Shown in pieces: positions 25,135 to 32,923 of a DNA stretch of 34,467 bases (position 1 is the first letter of the stretch; each line of letters opens with the position of its first letter). The notes beneath the pieces were generated by a model, which had not been told where the DNA came from, made no database searches, and saw only the letters and a list, made by a program, of their open reading frames with translations. The stretch is from the IMG/VR virus record IMGVR_UViG_3300047550_005315, positions 1 to 34,467 of that record. One strand, written 5' to 3'. The stretch is from a virus. A program made the translations under genes and the position numbers.

Positions 25135-25747
25135 AGAATCTTTAATTGAATTTGAAAATGAGATAGCAAGTCTTTTTAACTCTGCTAAAATTAAAGCACC
25201 AATTCATCTGTACCACAATACAGAGGATCTTATTATAAGAATATTTGAGAATATTGATATTCAGAGGGATTGGGTTTGTTGTACTTGGAGAAATCATTAT
25301 CAAGCCCTTTTAAAGGGAATTCCACCAAATCTTTTAAAAGAAAAAATTATGGATGGAAAAAGTATGGTAATGAATTTACCAGAGTATAAGTTCATATGTA
25401 GCAGTATTGTAGGTGGAATTCCTAGTATTGCTACAGGTTTGGCTCTTGCTGCTAAACTTAAAAATACAGATGAAAGAGTATGGTGTTGGACTGGTGATAT
25501 GAGTGCAGAAACCGGTGCATGGGCAGAGGCATATAAGTATTCTGTAGCTCATAATCTTCCAATAAAATTCATAGTGGAGGATAATGAATTGAGTGTTCTA
25601 ACTCCAACAAAACATGTTTGGGGTGAGAATAAATGGTATCTTCCTAAACAAAACTTGGCTTATTTTGAAAATGACCATCTAGTATACTACAAGTATACAA
25701 ACGATAAATATCCTCACGCAGGTGCTGGCATAAGAGTTCAATTTTAA
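25127..25747 (+). CDS. TPP-dependent enzyme, alpha-like subunit (E1-alpha/transketolase N-type)
   Basis: 206 residues. The thiamine-diphosphate motif runs from G123-D124-M to N153 (GDMSAETGAWAEAYKY ... VEDN), about the 30-residue GD-X-N spacing of the family, with Met instead of Gly in the third place. Upstream NHYQALLKGI and GGIPSIATGLALAAKL match pyruvate/2-oxoacid dehydrogenase E1-alpha. It is far shorter than a full E1-alpha (about 350 or more). The beta-like subunit follows 1 nt after the stop. The pair sits straight after the 3-dehydrase, suggesting C2-unit transfer to a 4-keto-dideoxy sugar rather than central metabolism. Confidence 0.82.
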   Translation: MNKESLIEFENEIASLFNSAKIKAPIHLYHNTEDLIIRIFENIDIQRDWVCCTWRNHYQALLKGIPPNLLKEKIMDGKSMVMNLPEYKFICSSIVGGIPSIATGLALAAKLKNTDERVWCWTGDMSAETGAWAEAYKYSVAHNLPIKFIVEDNELSVLTPTKHVWGENKWYLPKQNLAYFENDHLVYYKYTNDKYPHAGAGIRVQF

Positions 25748-25748
25748 T

Positions 25749-26282
25749 ATGAATACATATCAAACAGAATTAATTGAGGCAATGAATTGGCTAGCAAAAC
25801 AGCCTAAAACATTAATTTTAGGACAAGCAGTTTGTTTTGCAGGAACAGGATGTTATGAATCTCTTGTTAAAGTTCCTTATAATAAAAAGATGGAATTCCC
25901 AGTAGCAGAGAATTTTCAAATTGGAGTTAGTATAGGACTAGCTTTAAATGGATTCATTCCTGTTAGTGTAGTTCCTAGATGGAATTTTCTTCTCTGTGCC
26001 ACCGATCAAATAGTAAACCATTTAGATAAGTTATCACTTATTAATAGTGAATGTACACCTAAAGTTATAATTAGAGTAGCAGTGGGTTCTGAAAATCCAA
26101 TTGATCCTCAAGAGCAGCATAAAGGTAACTTTTCAGATGCATTTAGATTAATGTGTAAAACAATTGATATTATTGAATGTAAAGAGCCTCAGGATATTTT
26201 ACCATCCTATCAAAAAGCATACCACAGAACAGATGGAAAAAGTACAATTATAGTTGAGTTTCCTGATTATGGTAAAAAATAA
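25749..26282 (+). CDS. TPP-dependent enzyme, beta-like subunit (pyrimidine-binding domain only)
   Basis: 177 residues. The pyrimidine-binding domain of transketolase/E1-beta is visible: PVAENFQIGVSIGLALNGF with E54, the glutamate that activates the thiamine ring, and FLLCATDQIVNHLDKL, typical of E1-beta. The C-terminal transketolase-C domain (about 120 residues) present in E1-beta proteins is absent. With the alpha-like gene upstream it would form a minimal heteromeric active site, each TPP being held between the two subunits. The next gene's start lies inside its 3' end. Confidence 0.82.
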   Translation: MNTYQTELIEAMNWLAKQPKTLILGQAVCFAGTGCYESLVKVPYNKKMEFPVAENFQIGVSIGLALNGFIPVSVVPRWNFLLCATDQIVNHLDKLSLINSECTPKVIIRVAVGSENPIDPQEQHKGNFSDAFRLMCKTIDIIECKEPQDILPSYQKAYHRTDGKSTIIVEFPDYGKK

Positions 26283-27069
26283 AATAGCAATTCTTGGTGG
26301 AAATGGATTCCTCGGTAATTGTTTTGCTCAAAAATTACCAGAAAAATATTTTGAAATATTACCTGTTACTAGAAAAGATGTTGATCTTAGATCCTATCTA
26401 GATGTTAAAAATTGGTGTGAGAAAAACAAACCCGATTATATTATCAATTGCGCCACAGCGGGTAATAAAAAATCATTTAATTATTATGATGAAGAAGAAT
26501 TTCAAAATAATCTTGACATTTTTTTAAATGTTATAAATTATGGGCGCTATAAAAAGATTATTAATATTGGTAGTGGTGCAGAATTTGATCTGACTTGTAA
26601 TATAGATAGAGTAGAGGAAGGAGATATCTTCTATAGATATCCTAAAGATAGTTATGGTTATAGTAAGAATAAAATATCCAGAATATCTGTGGAATTAGAT
26701 AACGCCTATATTCTAAGAGTATTTGGTTGTTTTGATCATACAGAACCAAATTTTAGATTATTTGCTAAACATCTGAATGGCGATTTAAAATCTATAGATG
26801 ATAGAGAATTTGATTATATAAGTGCAGATGACTTAACTAAAATACTTTTAGAGGTCATATTTAATGATAATATACCAAGAGATATAAATTGTGTATATCG
26901 AGAAAAATTATACTTGAGTGATATTTTAAACCGTGTCTCTTTGTCACCTTTTAAAATAAATTCAGTAAGTGAAAAAAATTATACTGCCTCTGGTAAACTA
27001 TTGTCAAGCCTCAATCTTGATTTGATTGGTTTGGATAGAAGTATTCAAAATTATATTGAAAGAAGATAA
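26269..27069 (+). CDS. SDR-type NAD(P)-dependent sugar reductase/epimerase
   Basis: 266 residues. Extended SDR features: AILGGNGFLGNCFAQKL (GxxGxxG), NCATAGNKKS, NIGSGAEFD at the catalytic Ser position and YGYSKNK (YxxxK). ATG 26269 is used, inside the preceding gene's end; the frame from 26254 adds five residues. Several sugar pathways end with such a reductase, for example 4-ketoreductases and the reductase that completes branched dideoxy sugars. Here it may reduce the product of the TPP enzyme. Exact role unknown. Confidence 0.8.
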   Translation: MVKNKIAILGGNGFLGNCFAQKLPEKYFEILPVTRKDVDLRSYLDVKNWCEKNKPDYIINCATAGNKKSFNYYDEEEFQNNLDIFLNVINYGRYKKIINIGSGAEFDLTCNIDRVEEGDIFYRYPKDSYGYSKNKISRISVELDNAYILRVFGCFDHTEPNFRLFAKHLNGDLKSIDDREFDYISADDLTKILLEVIFNDNIPRDINCVYREKLYLSDILNRVSLSPFKINSVSEKNYTASGKLLSSLNLDLIGLDRSIQNYIERR

Positions 27070-28007
27070 TGAAAAAAATAGTGTATGTAACCGGTTGCTT
27101 AGGCTTTATTGGATATCGTTTAACTCAGAGATGTTTGGAGGAAGGTTGGTATGTAATTGGTGTGGATAAAATTACATATGCAGCAAATCCAGATTATCTG
27201 AAACAATTGACTAATAACAGATTTAAGTTCATACAAGCAGATATAAATGATTTAGAGTTCCTTTATGATTGTGATTTTGTTATTAATACAGCAGCAGAGT
27301 CTCATGTTGATAATAGTATAAACTCGTCAAAAGTATTCCTTCAATCAAATATAAATGGTGTACATAATCTTCTTGAACTTATTAAACAAAAAAGTTCTCT
27401 TAGCAGACCAACTTTCGTTCAGATAAGTACAGATGAGGTATATGGAGATATTATTGAAGGTTCTCATAAAGAAACGGATATACTAAATCCAAGCAATCCT
27501 TATTCGGCATCTAAAGCTGCTGCTGACATGTTGGTATGTTCATGGGCAAGAACATATGGATTAAAATATCTAATAATTAGACCAACAAATAATTATGGTA
27601 TTGGACAGTATGTCGAGAAGCTAATTCCAAAGACATGTAAGAATATTTTATTGGGAAAGAAGATTGATTTGCATGACCATGGATTACCTAAGAGAACGTG
27701 GCTAAATGTAAATGATACAGTAGAGGCAATTTTACTTCTTATTAATTCAAATCAAGAAAATCAAATTTATAATGTCAATGGAAATTATGAATGTCGCAAT
27801 ATTGACGTTGTAAGGAAAATAGTTCAATTAATAACAGGTGCAGAAGAGCCTTATGATTATGTAAACTACTGCACTAGACCAGGACAAGATTTAAGATATT
27901 CTTTAGATGATTCTAAAATTAAAACTTTAGGATGGCAACCCAAAGCAGATTTTGATAAAGAATTATTCAATATAGTGAAGTATAATTCGAGTAATTTTAT
28001 ATGGTAA
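27069..28007 (+). CDS. NDP-sugar 4,6-dehydratase-like (RmlB type)
   Basis: 312 residues; RmlB is about 350. It has VTGCLGFIGYRLTQ, NTAAESHVDNSI, the RmlB-type active site QISTDEVYGDI and YSASKAAADMLV (YxxxK), then IIRPTNNYGIGQ and LPKRTWLNVND. The TDEVYG motif marks 4,6-dehydratases that make NDP-4-keto-6-deoxyglucose. It may create the substrate of the E1-type dehydrase at 23818, which would then be a dTDP- or CDP-linked route separate from gmd. It could also be an epimerase, since the family is broad. TAATG overlap with the upstream gene. Confidence 0.85.
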   Translation: MKKIVYVTGCLGFIGYRLTQRCLEEGWYVIGVDKITYAANPDYLKQLTNNRFKFIQADINDLEFLYDCDFVINTAAESHVDNSINSSKVFLQSNINGVHNLLELIKQKSSLSRPTFVQISTDEVYGDIIEGSHKETDILNPSNPYSASKAAADMLVCSWARTYGLKYLIIRPTNNYGIGQYVEKLIPKTCKNILLGKKIDLHDHGLPKRTWLNVNDTVEAILLLINSNQENQIYNVNGNYECRNIDVVRKIVQLITGAEEPYDYVNYCTRPGQDLRYSLDDSKIKTLGWQPKADFDKELFNIVKYNSSNFIW

Positions 28008-28699
28008 TTGACACATTTATTCTGTATCACCATTTGGGTTTAGGAGATCATTTTGTTTGTAATGGATTAGTACATTATGTTAGTAAAAATGCAAATGTAA
28101 CATTGATATGTAAAAAGCAGCATGTAGAGTGTATAAGTCATCTCTATGAGGATTTTAAGAACATCACAATTTATCCAATAGAGAAAGAACCAGATGATGT
28201 TTTTAAATTATCACAAGATACACAAATTCCCATTCTAAGAGTGGGATTTGAGAATACAGATTTAAATTCATTTGAAAAATCGTTTTATTACCAGTTAAAT
28301 ATTCCTTTTGAGGTTAAGAATGAATATTTCACACTACCCTCTAATCTAAGTAAGTCAAATAAATTTTATAATAAAGTAAAAAATGATCTAGGAGAGGATT
28401 ATATCTTTGTTCATAATGAAAGTACAGCCGGGGTATATGATCTAGCTATAGATTCTCCTCTACCTAAATTCTTTGTACGAAAGGAAGATACAAAGGATAT
28501 TTTAGATTATATCCATACTATTTGTTTTGCTAAGGAAATACATTTTATCAATAGTGGATTATTTCCTTTAATTGTTGGTCTTCTCTATCAAAATAAAATA
28601 AAAACAGATAAAGTATTTTTTCACAATACTAGGAAATTATCAGAGGGTGGACTTCATATAGAATTACCTGAAAATATTATTAGGATAAATTATGAGTAA
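28001..28699 (+). CDS. Putative GT-B glycosyltransferase (GT9-like), paralogue B
   Basis: 232 residues, clearly related to the protein at 16389: YHHLGLGDHFVCNGLVHYV matches [38 protein letters not shown] matches the second block, and AKEIHFINSGLFPLIVGLL the third. The GT9-like reading is by the same weak resemblance. It starts inside the 3' end of the dehydratase gene. Together with paralogue A it flanks the sugar-synthesis genes, consistent with duplication. Substrate unknown. Confidence 0.6.
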   Translation: MVIDTFILYHHLGLGDHFVCNGLVHYVSKNANVTLICKKQHVECISHLYEDFKNITIYPIEKEPDDVFKLSQDTQIPILRVGFENTDLNSFEKSFYYQLNIPFEVKNEYFTLPSNLSKSNKFYNKVKNDLGEDYIFVHNESTAGVYDLAIDSPLPKFFVRKEDTKDILDYIHTICFAKEIHFINSGLFPLIVGLLYQNKIKTDKVFFHNTRKLSEGGLHIELPENIIRINYE

Positions 28700-29387
28700 T
28701 AAAATAATTGCAATGAGTGTATATGGAGATAATCCACGTTACATTGTTGGAGCCAAGAAACAAGTTCAATTGAGTAAGTATTACTATCCCGATTGGAGAG
28801 TAAGAATTTACACAGAGAATGCTAAAAATTTTGAAAATGTTGATGCAGATATTATAGAGAAAGAATTTAATCCCAATGCTGTTTTTTGGAGATTCTATCC
28901 AATGTTTGAATCGGACGACAATATTACCATTGTAAGAGACTCCGATGGTAGAATAACAAAAAGAGAAGCAATGGCAGTTAATGAATGGTTAGATTCAAAT
29001 TGTAATTTCCATACATTTAGAGATCATGAAGCACATTATGAATTTCCTATCATTGCTTGTGCTTTTGGATTAAAGGGAAAATTACCCGATTCGATTAAAG
29101 ATGAAATGGAGAGGTTTATTAGTAATAATTTTTACTATACTAATGACCAAGTATTTCTTCGAGATTGTGTCTGGCCTTTTGTAAGAGATAATGCTATGGT
29201 TCATTCAATGCATGAGGGATGGTTTGGTGAATCTAGAAAAGCTCTTAAAAATGAATATGAGTTTTGTGGTAATGGTTGGGATGAACACGACAATCCTTTA
29301 TATCCAAATACATTAGAAAAATGTGTAGGCTTCAACATAAGCCGAGTGAAACCAGAGGATAAATTTGGATGGAAATTTAATGAATAA
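28692..29387 (+). CDS. Putative glycosyltransferase with DSD motif
   Basis: 231 residues. NITIVRDSDGRITKREAMAVNEWL has a D-x-D-like DSD followed by a basic helix, similar to small GT-A enzymes of large viruses and marine phages. The N-terminus (KIIAMSVYGDNPRYIVGAKKQVQL) and FNPNAVFWRFYPM are conserved-looking, and the C-terminus is aromatic (FGWKFNE). No Pfam-level name can be given by eye. It overlaps both neighbours by 8 nt. The context is fully glycan. Confidence 0.62.
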   Translation: MSNKIIAMSVYGDNPRYIVGAKKQVQLSKYYYPDWRVRIYTENAKNFENVDADIIEKEFNPNAVFWRFYPMFESDDNITIVRDSDGRITKREAMAVNEWLDSNCNFHTFRDHEAHYEFPIIACAFGLKGKLPDSIKDEMERFISNNFYYTNDQVFLRDCVWPFVRDNAMVHSMHEGWFGESRKALKNEYEFCGNGWDEHDNPLYPNTLEKCVGFNISRVKPEDKFGWKFNE

Positions 29388-30099
29388 TCCACTAGTAACA
29401 ATAATAACAGCAACAACTTGTTCTGAATTTTTAAAGAAGAATTTAGAATCAGTACAAAATCAAACCTATAAAAATATTCAGCATTTGGTTTTTATAGATG
29501 GAAAAGAACATTTATCTAATCATGATTTTGAATTAGATCTCACACAAGATGTTATAGTCCTACCTTATCCAACCGGTACTGATAATTACAATGGTCATAG
29601 AATGTATGCAGCAGGTACTTTTTTGGCGAAGGGAGATTATATAGCTTATCTAGATGAAGATAATTGGTTAGAACCCGATCATGTTGAGAGTTTAGTTGAA
29701 TGTACCAAACCTAATAGTTGGTCATGCTCACTTAGAAAAATAACAGATATGGATGGTAACTTTATTTGCAATGATGATTGTGAGAGTCTAGGTAATTGGG
29801 AATCTGTAGTGAATGATTATTTTGTAGATGTAAACTGTTACTTCCTACCAAAAATTTTAGCAGTTCAATTATCACCTATTTGGTATCGTAGAGCAAGACA
29901 TCCACAAGAGCAACCAGAGGTGGATCGCCTATTGACATCTACTCTAAGACATAATAAAATAGAGTGTAATGTGTCAGGTAAGTATACTGTTAACTATAGA
30001 GCAGGAAACAGAGCAGATTCAGTACAGCCAAATTTCTTCATCGAAGGAAACAAAGCTATGGAACAAAAATATGGAGAAACCTTCCCATGGAGAAAATAG
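29380..30099 (+). CDS. Family 2 glycosyltransferase
   Basis: 239 residues. GT-A fold typical of GT2: VTIITATTCSEFLKKNLESV, QNQTYKNIQHLVFIDG, then GDYIAYLDEDNWLEPDHVESL, where DED is the metal-binding DxD. The C-terminal half has ARHPQEQPEVDRLL, a possible acceptor-side segment. ATG 29380 is preferred over 29365 as it matches the GT2 start. Last gene of the glycan island; its 3' end overlaps the DUF3310 gene by 13 nt, so the island joins the replication operon without a gap. Confidence 0.92.
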   Translation: MNNPLVTIITATTCSEFLKKNLESVQNQTYKNIQHLVFIDGKEHLSNHDFELDLTQDVIVLPYPTGTDNYNGHRMYAAGTFLAKGDYIAYLDEDNWLEPDHVESLVECTKPNSWSCSLRKITDMDGNFICNDDCESLGNWESVVNDYFVDVNCYFLPKILAVQLSPIWYRRARHPQEQPEVDRLLTSTLRHNKIECNVSGKYTVNYRAGNRADSVQPNFFIEGNKAMEQKYGETFPWRK

Positions 30100-30398
30100 A
30101 TTACAAATATAGTGAAGATAAAATTTTAGAAGATTTAAAAGTTTATATTGATTCAACGTATAACGAGCATTATGCTCAAAGTAAAATTCAAACATCCGAA
30201 TTTATTATAGACAATGGGCATGGAGTTGGATTTACTGTAGGCAACATAATGAAGTATGTTCAAAGATATGGTAAGAAGGAAGGTAGAAATAGAAAAGATA
30301 TTTTAAAAGTATTACACTATGCTATCATGTTACTTCATACTCATGATAAAGAAGTAGGTTCAGATGAAACAACAAAAGTTAGGGATTATAGAAAATGA
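30087..30398 (+). CDS. DUF3310 protein
   Basis: 103 residues. The family pattern is plain: HYAQSKIQTSEFI, GFTVGNIMKYVQRYGKKEG and DILKVLHYAIMLL. DUF3310 genes are common in phages, often named 'nucleotide kinase-like' without proof; biochemical role unknown. It precedes the sliding clamp and is coupled to it by an ATGA overlap. Confidence 0.85.
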   Translation: MEKIDYKYSEDKILEDLKVYIDSTYNEHYAQSKIQTSEFIIDNGHGVGFTVGNIMKYVQRYGKKEGRNRKDILKVLHYAIMLLHTHDKEVGSDETTKVRDYRK

Positions 30399-31057
30399 AA
30401 TTATGTAATGAAACGATTCAAATTTTGAAAAATTTTGCAATGATTAATCCAAATATGGTTTTTCGTGAAGGGAAGAAGCTTGCCACAGTTAATGTAGCTA
30501 AGTCTATTTTCGCCACAGCTCAGATCGAGGAAGAGATCCCTCAGAAGTTTGGAATTTATGAACTAAATTCCCTTCTACAAATTCTGTCATTCTCCGATGA
30601 TCAAGATATTGATTTTGGAGATAAGAGCATGGTCATTAAGAATGATTCGGGTGCTTTTGAATATTTTTATTGTAGCGTTAATCTGCCAGAGCCACCTACA
30701 AAGGAAGTAGAGTTTGAACCTTTCTTTCAATTTGATTTGACAAGTAAGGACATTCAAACAATCAGTAAGATCATGGCATTACTAGCAGCTCCTACTCTTT
30801 CAATTGTATCTGAAAAGGGTACAGTCACAATGCGTATCGGTGATAAGAAGAATAGTACAGCAAACAATTTCAATCGAGTAATTGGTAAGTGCAAAGATGA
30901 TTTTCAGTGCGATTTGGCAACAGAAAATTTCAAACTAATGCCAAACGATTACAAAGTGACTATTGCAAAGAAGCCCGGATTAGCTGTTGAATTTAGAACA
31001 ACTAAGGGCAAGCAAATGGTTTATATTCTAGCAGTTGAACCAACCTCAAAGATTTAA
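30395..31057 (+). CDS. 45: Sliding clamp gp45
   Basis: DNA polymerase processivity factor and activator of gp55-dependent late transcription. 220 residues (T4 gp45 228). Segments such as FREGKKLATVNVAKSIFATA, FGIYELNSLLQILSFSDD and the RIGDKKNSTANNF loop match the T4-like clamp, which forms a trimeric ring. It overlaps DUF3310 by ATGA and is followed by the loader subunits, the canonical T4 order 45-44-62-regA. Confidence 0.93.
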   Translation: MKLCNETIQILKNFAMINPNMVFREGKKLATVNVAKSIFATAQIEEEIPQKFGIYELNSLLQILSFSDDQDIDFGDKSMVIKNDSGAFEYFYCSVNLPEPPTKEVEFEPFFQFDLTSKDIQTISKIMALLAAPTLSIVSEKGTVTMRIGDKKNSTANNFNRVIGKCKDDFQCDLATENFKLMPNDYKVTIAKKPGLAVEFRTTKGKQMVYILAVEPTSKI

Positions 31058-31059
31058 AA

Positions 31060-32007
31060 ATGGATCAAATTCGTGATGAGCAGTTTTTGTGGGTCGAAAG
31101 ATATCGCCCAGTAACAATTGAAGATTGTATTCTCCCAGAGAGTCAAAAGAACACCTTTAAGGAATATATTACTAAAGGTGAGATTCAAAATATGCTACTC
31201 TGTGGAGGAGCTGGTATGGGTAAAACGACCATAGCTAGAGCTCTTTGTGAGGAGTTGGAAACTGACTATATTATTATCAATGGTTCAGAGGAATCTGGTA
31301 TTGATACTCTAAGAACAAAGATAAAGCAGTTTGCATCTACAGTTTCTCTAACAGGTAAGCCTAAGGTAGTCATTCTAGATGAAGCAGATTACCTGCAGGC
31401 TAGCTCTACACAACCTGCCCTTAGATCTTTCATGGAGGAATTTGCACAAAATTGTAGATTCATTCTAACATGTAACTTTAAGAACAGAATCATTGCTCCT
31501 CTACATTCTCGTTGTGCTGTTGTAGAGTTTAAAATATCAAGGGAGGAAAGTCCCAAGATTGCAGCAAAATTCATGAAAAGAATAAAGTTTATTCTTGATA
31601 ATGAAAAAATTTCATATGATGAAAAGGTAATTGCTGCTTTATTGATGAAATTCTTCCCAGATTATAGAAGAATTTTAAACGAACTACAAAAGTATTCAGT
31701 TCATGGTAATATCGACGAGGGATTACTAAGTAAGGTTGATGATGTAAATACCAAGGAACTAGTCAAGTCTTTGAAAGAAAAAGACTGGAAGAAGATGCGC
31801 CAGTGGGTTGTTGCAAATCTAGACAATGATCCCTCAACTCTTTTTCGTAAGATTTATGATGATCTTCTAGATAAAGCAAACGAGGTTCCTCAATTAGTTT
31901 TAATATTAGCAGATTATGGATATAAGTCAAGTTTTTGTGCAGATCAAGAGATTAATTTAGTTGCTTGTCTGACAGAGATCATGGCATCAATTACATTTAA
32001 GAAATAA
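31060..32007 (+). CDS. 44: Clamp loader large subunit gp44
   Basis: AAA+ ATPase of 315 residues (T4 319). Opening WVERYRP, Walker A G50-AGMGKTT (K55), Walker B VVILDEADYL (D107, E108) and the SRC motif S150-R-C with its trans-acting arginine finger. It opens the gp45 ring and loads it on primed DNA with gp62. Two nt separate it from the clamp stop and one nt from gp62. Confidence 0.97.
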   Translation: MDQIRDEQFLWVERYRPVTIEDCILPESQKNTFKEYITKGEIQNMLLCGGAGMGKTTIARALCEELETDYIIINGSEESGIDTLRTKIKQFASTVSLTGKPKVVILDEADYLQASSTQPALRSFMEEFAQNCRFILTCNFKNRIIAPLHSRCAVVEFKISREESPKIAAKFMKRIKFILDNEKISYDEKVIAALLMKFFPDYRRILNELQKYSVHGNIDEGLLSKVDDVNTKELVKSLKEKDWKKMRQWVVANLDNDPSTLFRKIYDDLLDKANEVPQLVLILADYGYKSSFCADQEINLVACLTEIMASITFKK

Positions 32008-32008
32008 A

Positions 32009-32413
32009 ATGGAAGAGTATAAATTACCCACAATTGCTCCCTTTGCTTTCGTTGAAAGTATCACAAATAGCAAAGAGAACTTGATTGTTGATGATTGGTC
32101 AGAGAAGCAGTATAATCCTTTCATCATAAATAAAGCTCTAAGTTTTGGTGCTGACACAGTAATTTACGCTAATGAAATGAACTCTCGCCCACATCTAGAC
32201 AAGAAACTCCAGCATGACTTTCTTAAATATATAATTAAACCTAAAAAGCGGTACAACAAATGGTTTAAAGCTGATAAGCTGGAGGCGATTGAGATTATTA
32301 AATCTTTTTATGGGTATAGCACACAACAAGCCCACAGAGTTCATACTCTCTTTTCGCAAGAACAACTTGATCTGATAAAACAAAAATTACAAAAAGGTGG
32401 GCTTTCAAAATGA
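32009..32413 (+). CDS. 62: Clamp loader small subunit gp62
   Basis: 134 residues, clearly shorter than T4 gp62 (187). Identity is from position between gp44 and RegA plus family-like stretches WSEKQYNPFIINKALSF, SRPHLDKKLQHDFL and KPKKRYNKWFKADK, which match T4-like gp62. It caps the gp44 tetramer and has no ATPase site. The C-terminal collar part seems reduced. It overlaps regA by ATGA. Confidence 0.9.
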   Translation: MEEYKLPTIAPFAFVESITNSKENLIVDDWSEKQYNPFIINKALSFGADTVIYANEMNSRPHLDKKLQHDFLKYIIKPKKRYNKWFKADKLEAIEIIKSFYGYSTQQAHRVHTLFSQEQLDLIKQKLQKGGLSK

Positions 32414-32844
32414 CTAATATTAAATTCAATGTGAATCTAGAGGGATACCAACCTCTAGAGATAATTTTAGCTAAACCAGATGACTTCTTAAAAATTAAAG
32501 AGACTCTGTCTAGAATTGGTGTTGCTTCCAAAAAAGACAAAATTCTTTATCAGTCATGTCACATTCTGCACAAGCAGGGCAAGTACTTTCTAGTACATTT
32601 TAAAGAATTGTTTGCTCTAGATGGAAAGTATTGTGATATTTCAAATAATGATCTGCAGCGTAGAAATACTATTGCTAAACTTTTAAAAGATTGGGGTTTA
32701 ATAACTATTGCCGATGAATCAACATGCACTGATCTAGCCCCTCTTTCACAAATTAAAGTTCTTACATTTAAAGAAAAGAATGAGTGGACAGCTCAGGCAA
32801 AATATAACTTAGGTAGAAGGAAATCAGCACAAAAAGTTAACTAG
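32410..32844 (+). CDS. regA: RegA translational repressor
   Basis: RNA-binding protein that blocks ribosomes at the start sites of early phage mRNAs, including clamp-loader genes in T4. The conserved core LKIKETLSRIGVASKKDKILYQSCHILHKQGKYFLVHFKELFALDG is split here only for length: it runs over residues 27-71. At 144 residues it has about 20 more at the C-terminus than T4 RegA (122). It ends the replication unit; gene 43, which follows regA in T4, is not in the window. Confidence 0.95.
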   Translation: MTNIKFNVNLEGYQPLEIILAKPDDFLKIKETLSRIGVASKKDKILYQSCHILHKQGKYFLVHFKELFALDGKYCDISNNDLQRRNTIAKLLKDWGLITIADESTCTDLAPLSQIKVLTFKEKNEWTAQAKYNLGRRKSAQKVN

Positions 32845-32858
32845 TTTTTGAGTTCTGT

Positions 32859-32866
32859 TATAAATA
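32859..32866 (+). promoter_or_regulatory. T4-type late promoter before hsp20
   Basis: Exact TATAAATA in the regA-hsp20 gap. The transcript would start near 32872, inside or at the foot of the hairpin at 32868-32898, 50 nt before the hsp20 ATG. Confidence 0.8.
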
Positions 32867-32867
32867 C

Positions 32868-32898
32868 AAATGTGAGATGCCTTAGGGGTCTCACATTT
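32868..32898 (+). other. Hairpin in regA-hsp20 gap
   Basis: Perfect 10-bp inverted repeat AAATGTGAGA / TCTCACATTT around an 11-nt centre (with an inner CC-TTA-GG). It is either a weak terminator for the regA unit, with an AATTCTT tail, or the 5' structure of the late hsp20 mRNA. Confidence 0.8.
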
Positions 32899-32923
32899 AA
32901 TTCTTGCTAAAAAGGAGAAAACA

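Noticed and set aside
26513-26537. TTGACA followed by TATAAA
   Set aside because: Spacing is only 13 nt and it lies inside the SDR reductase coding region.
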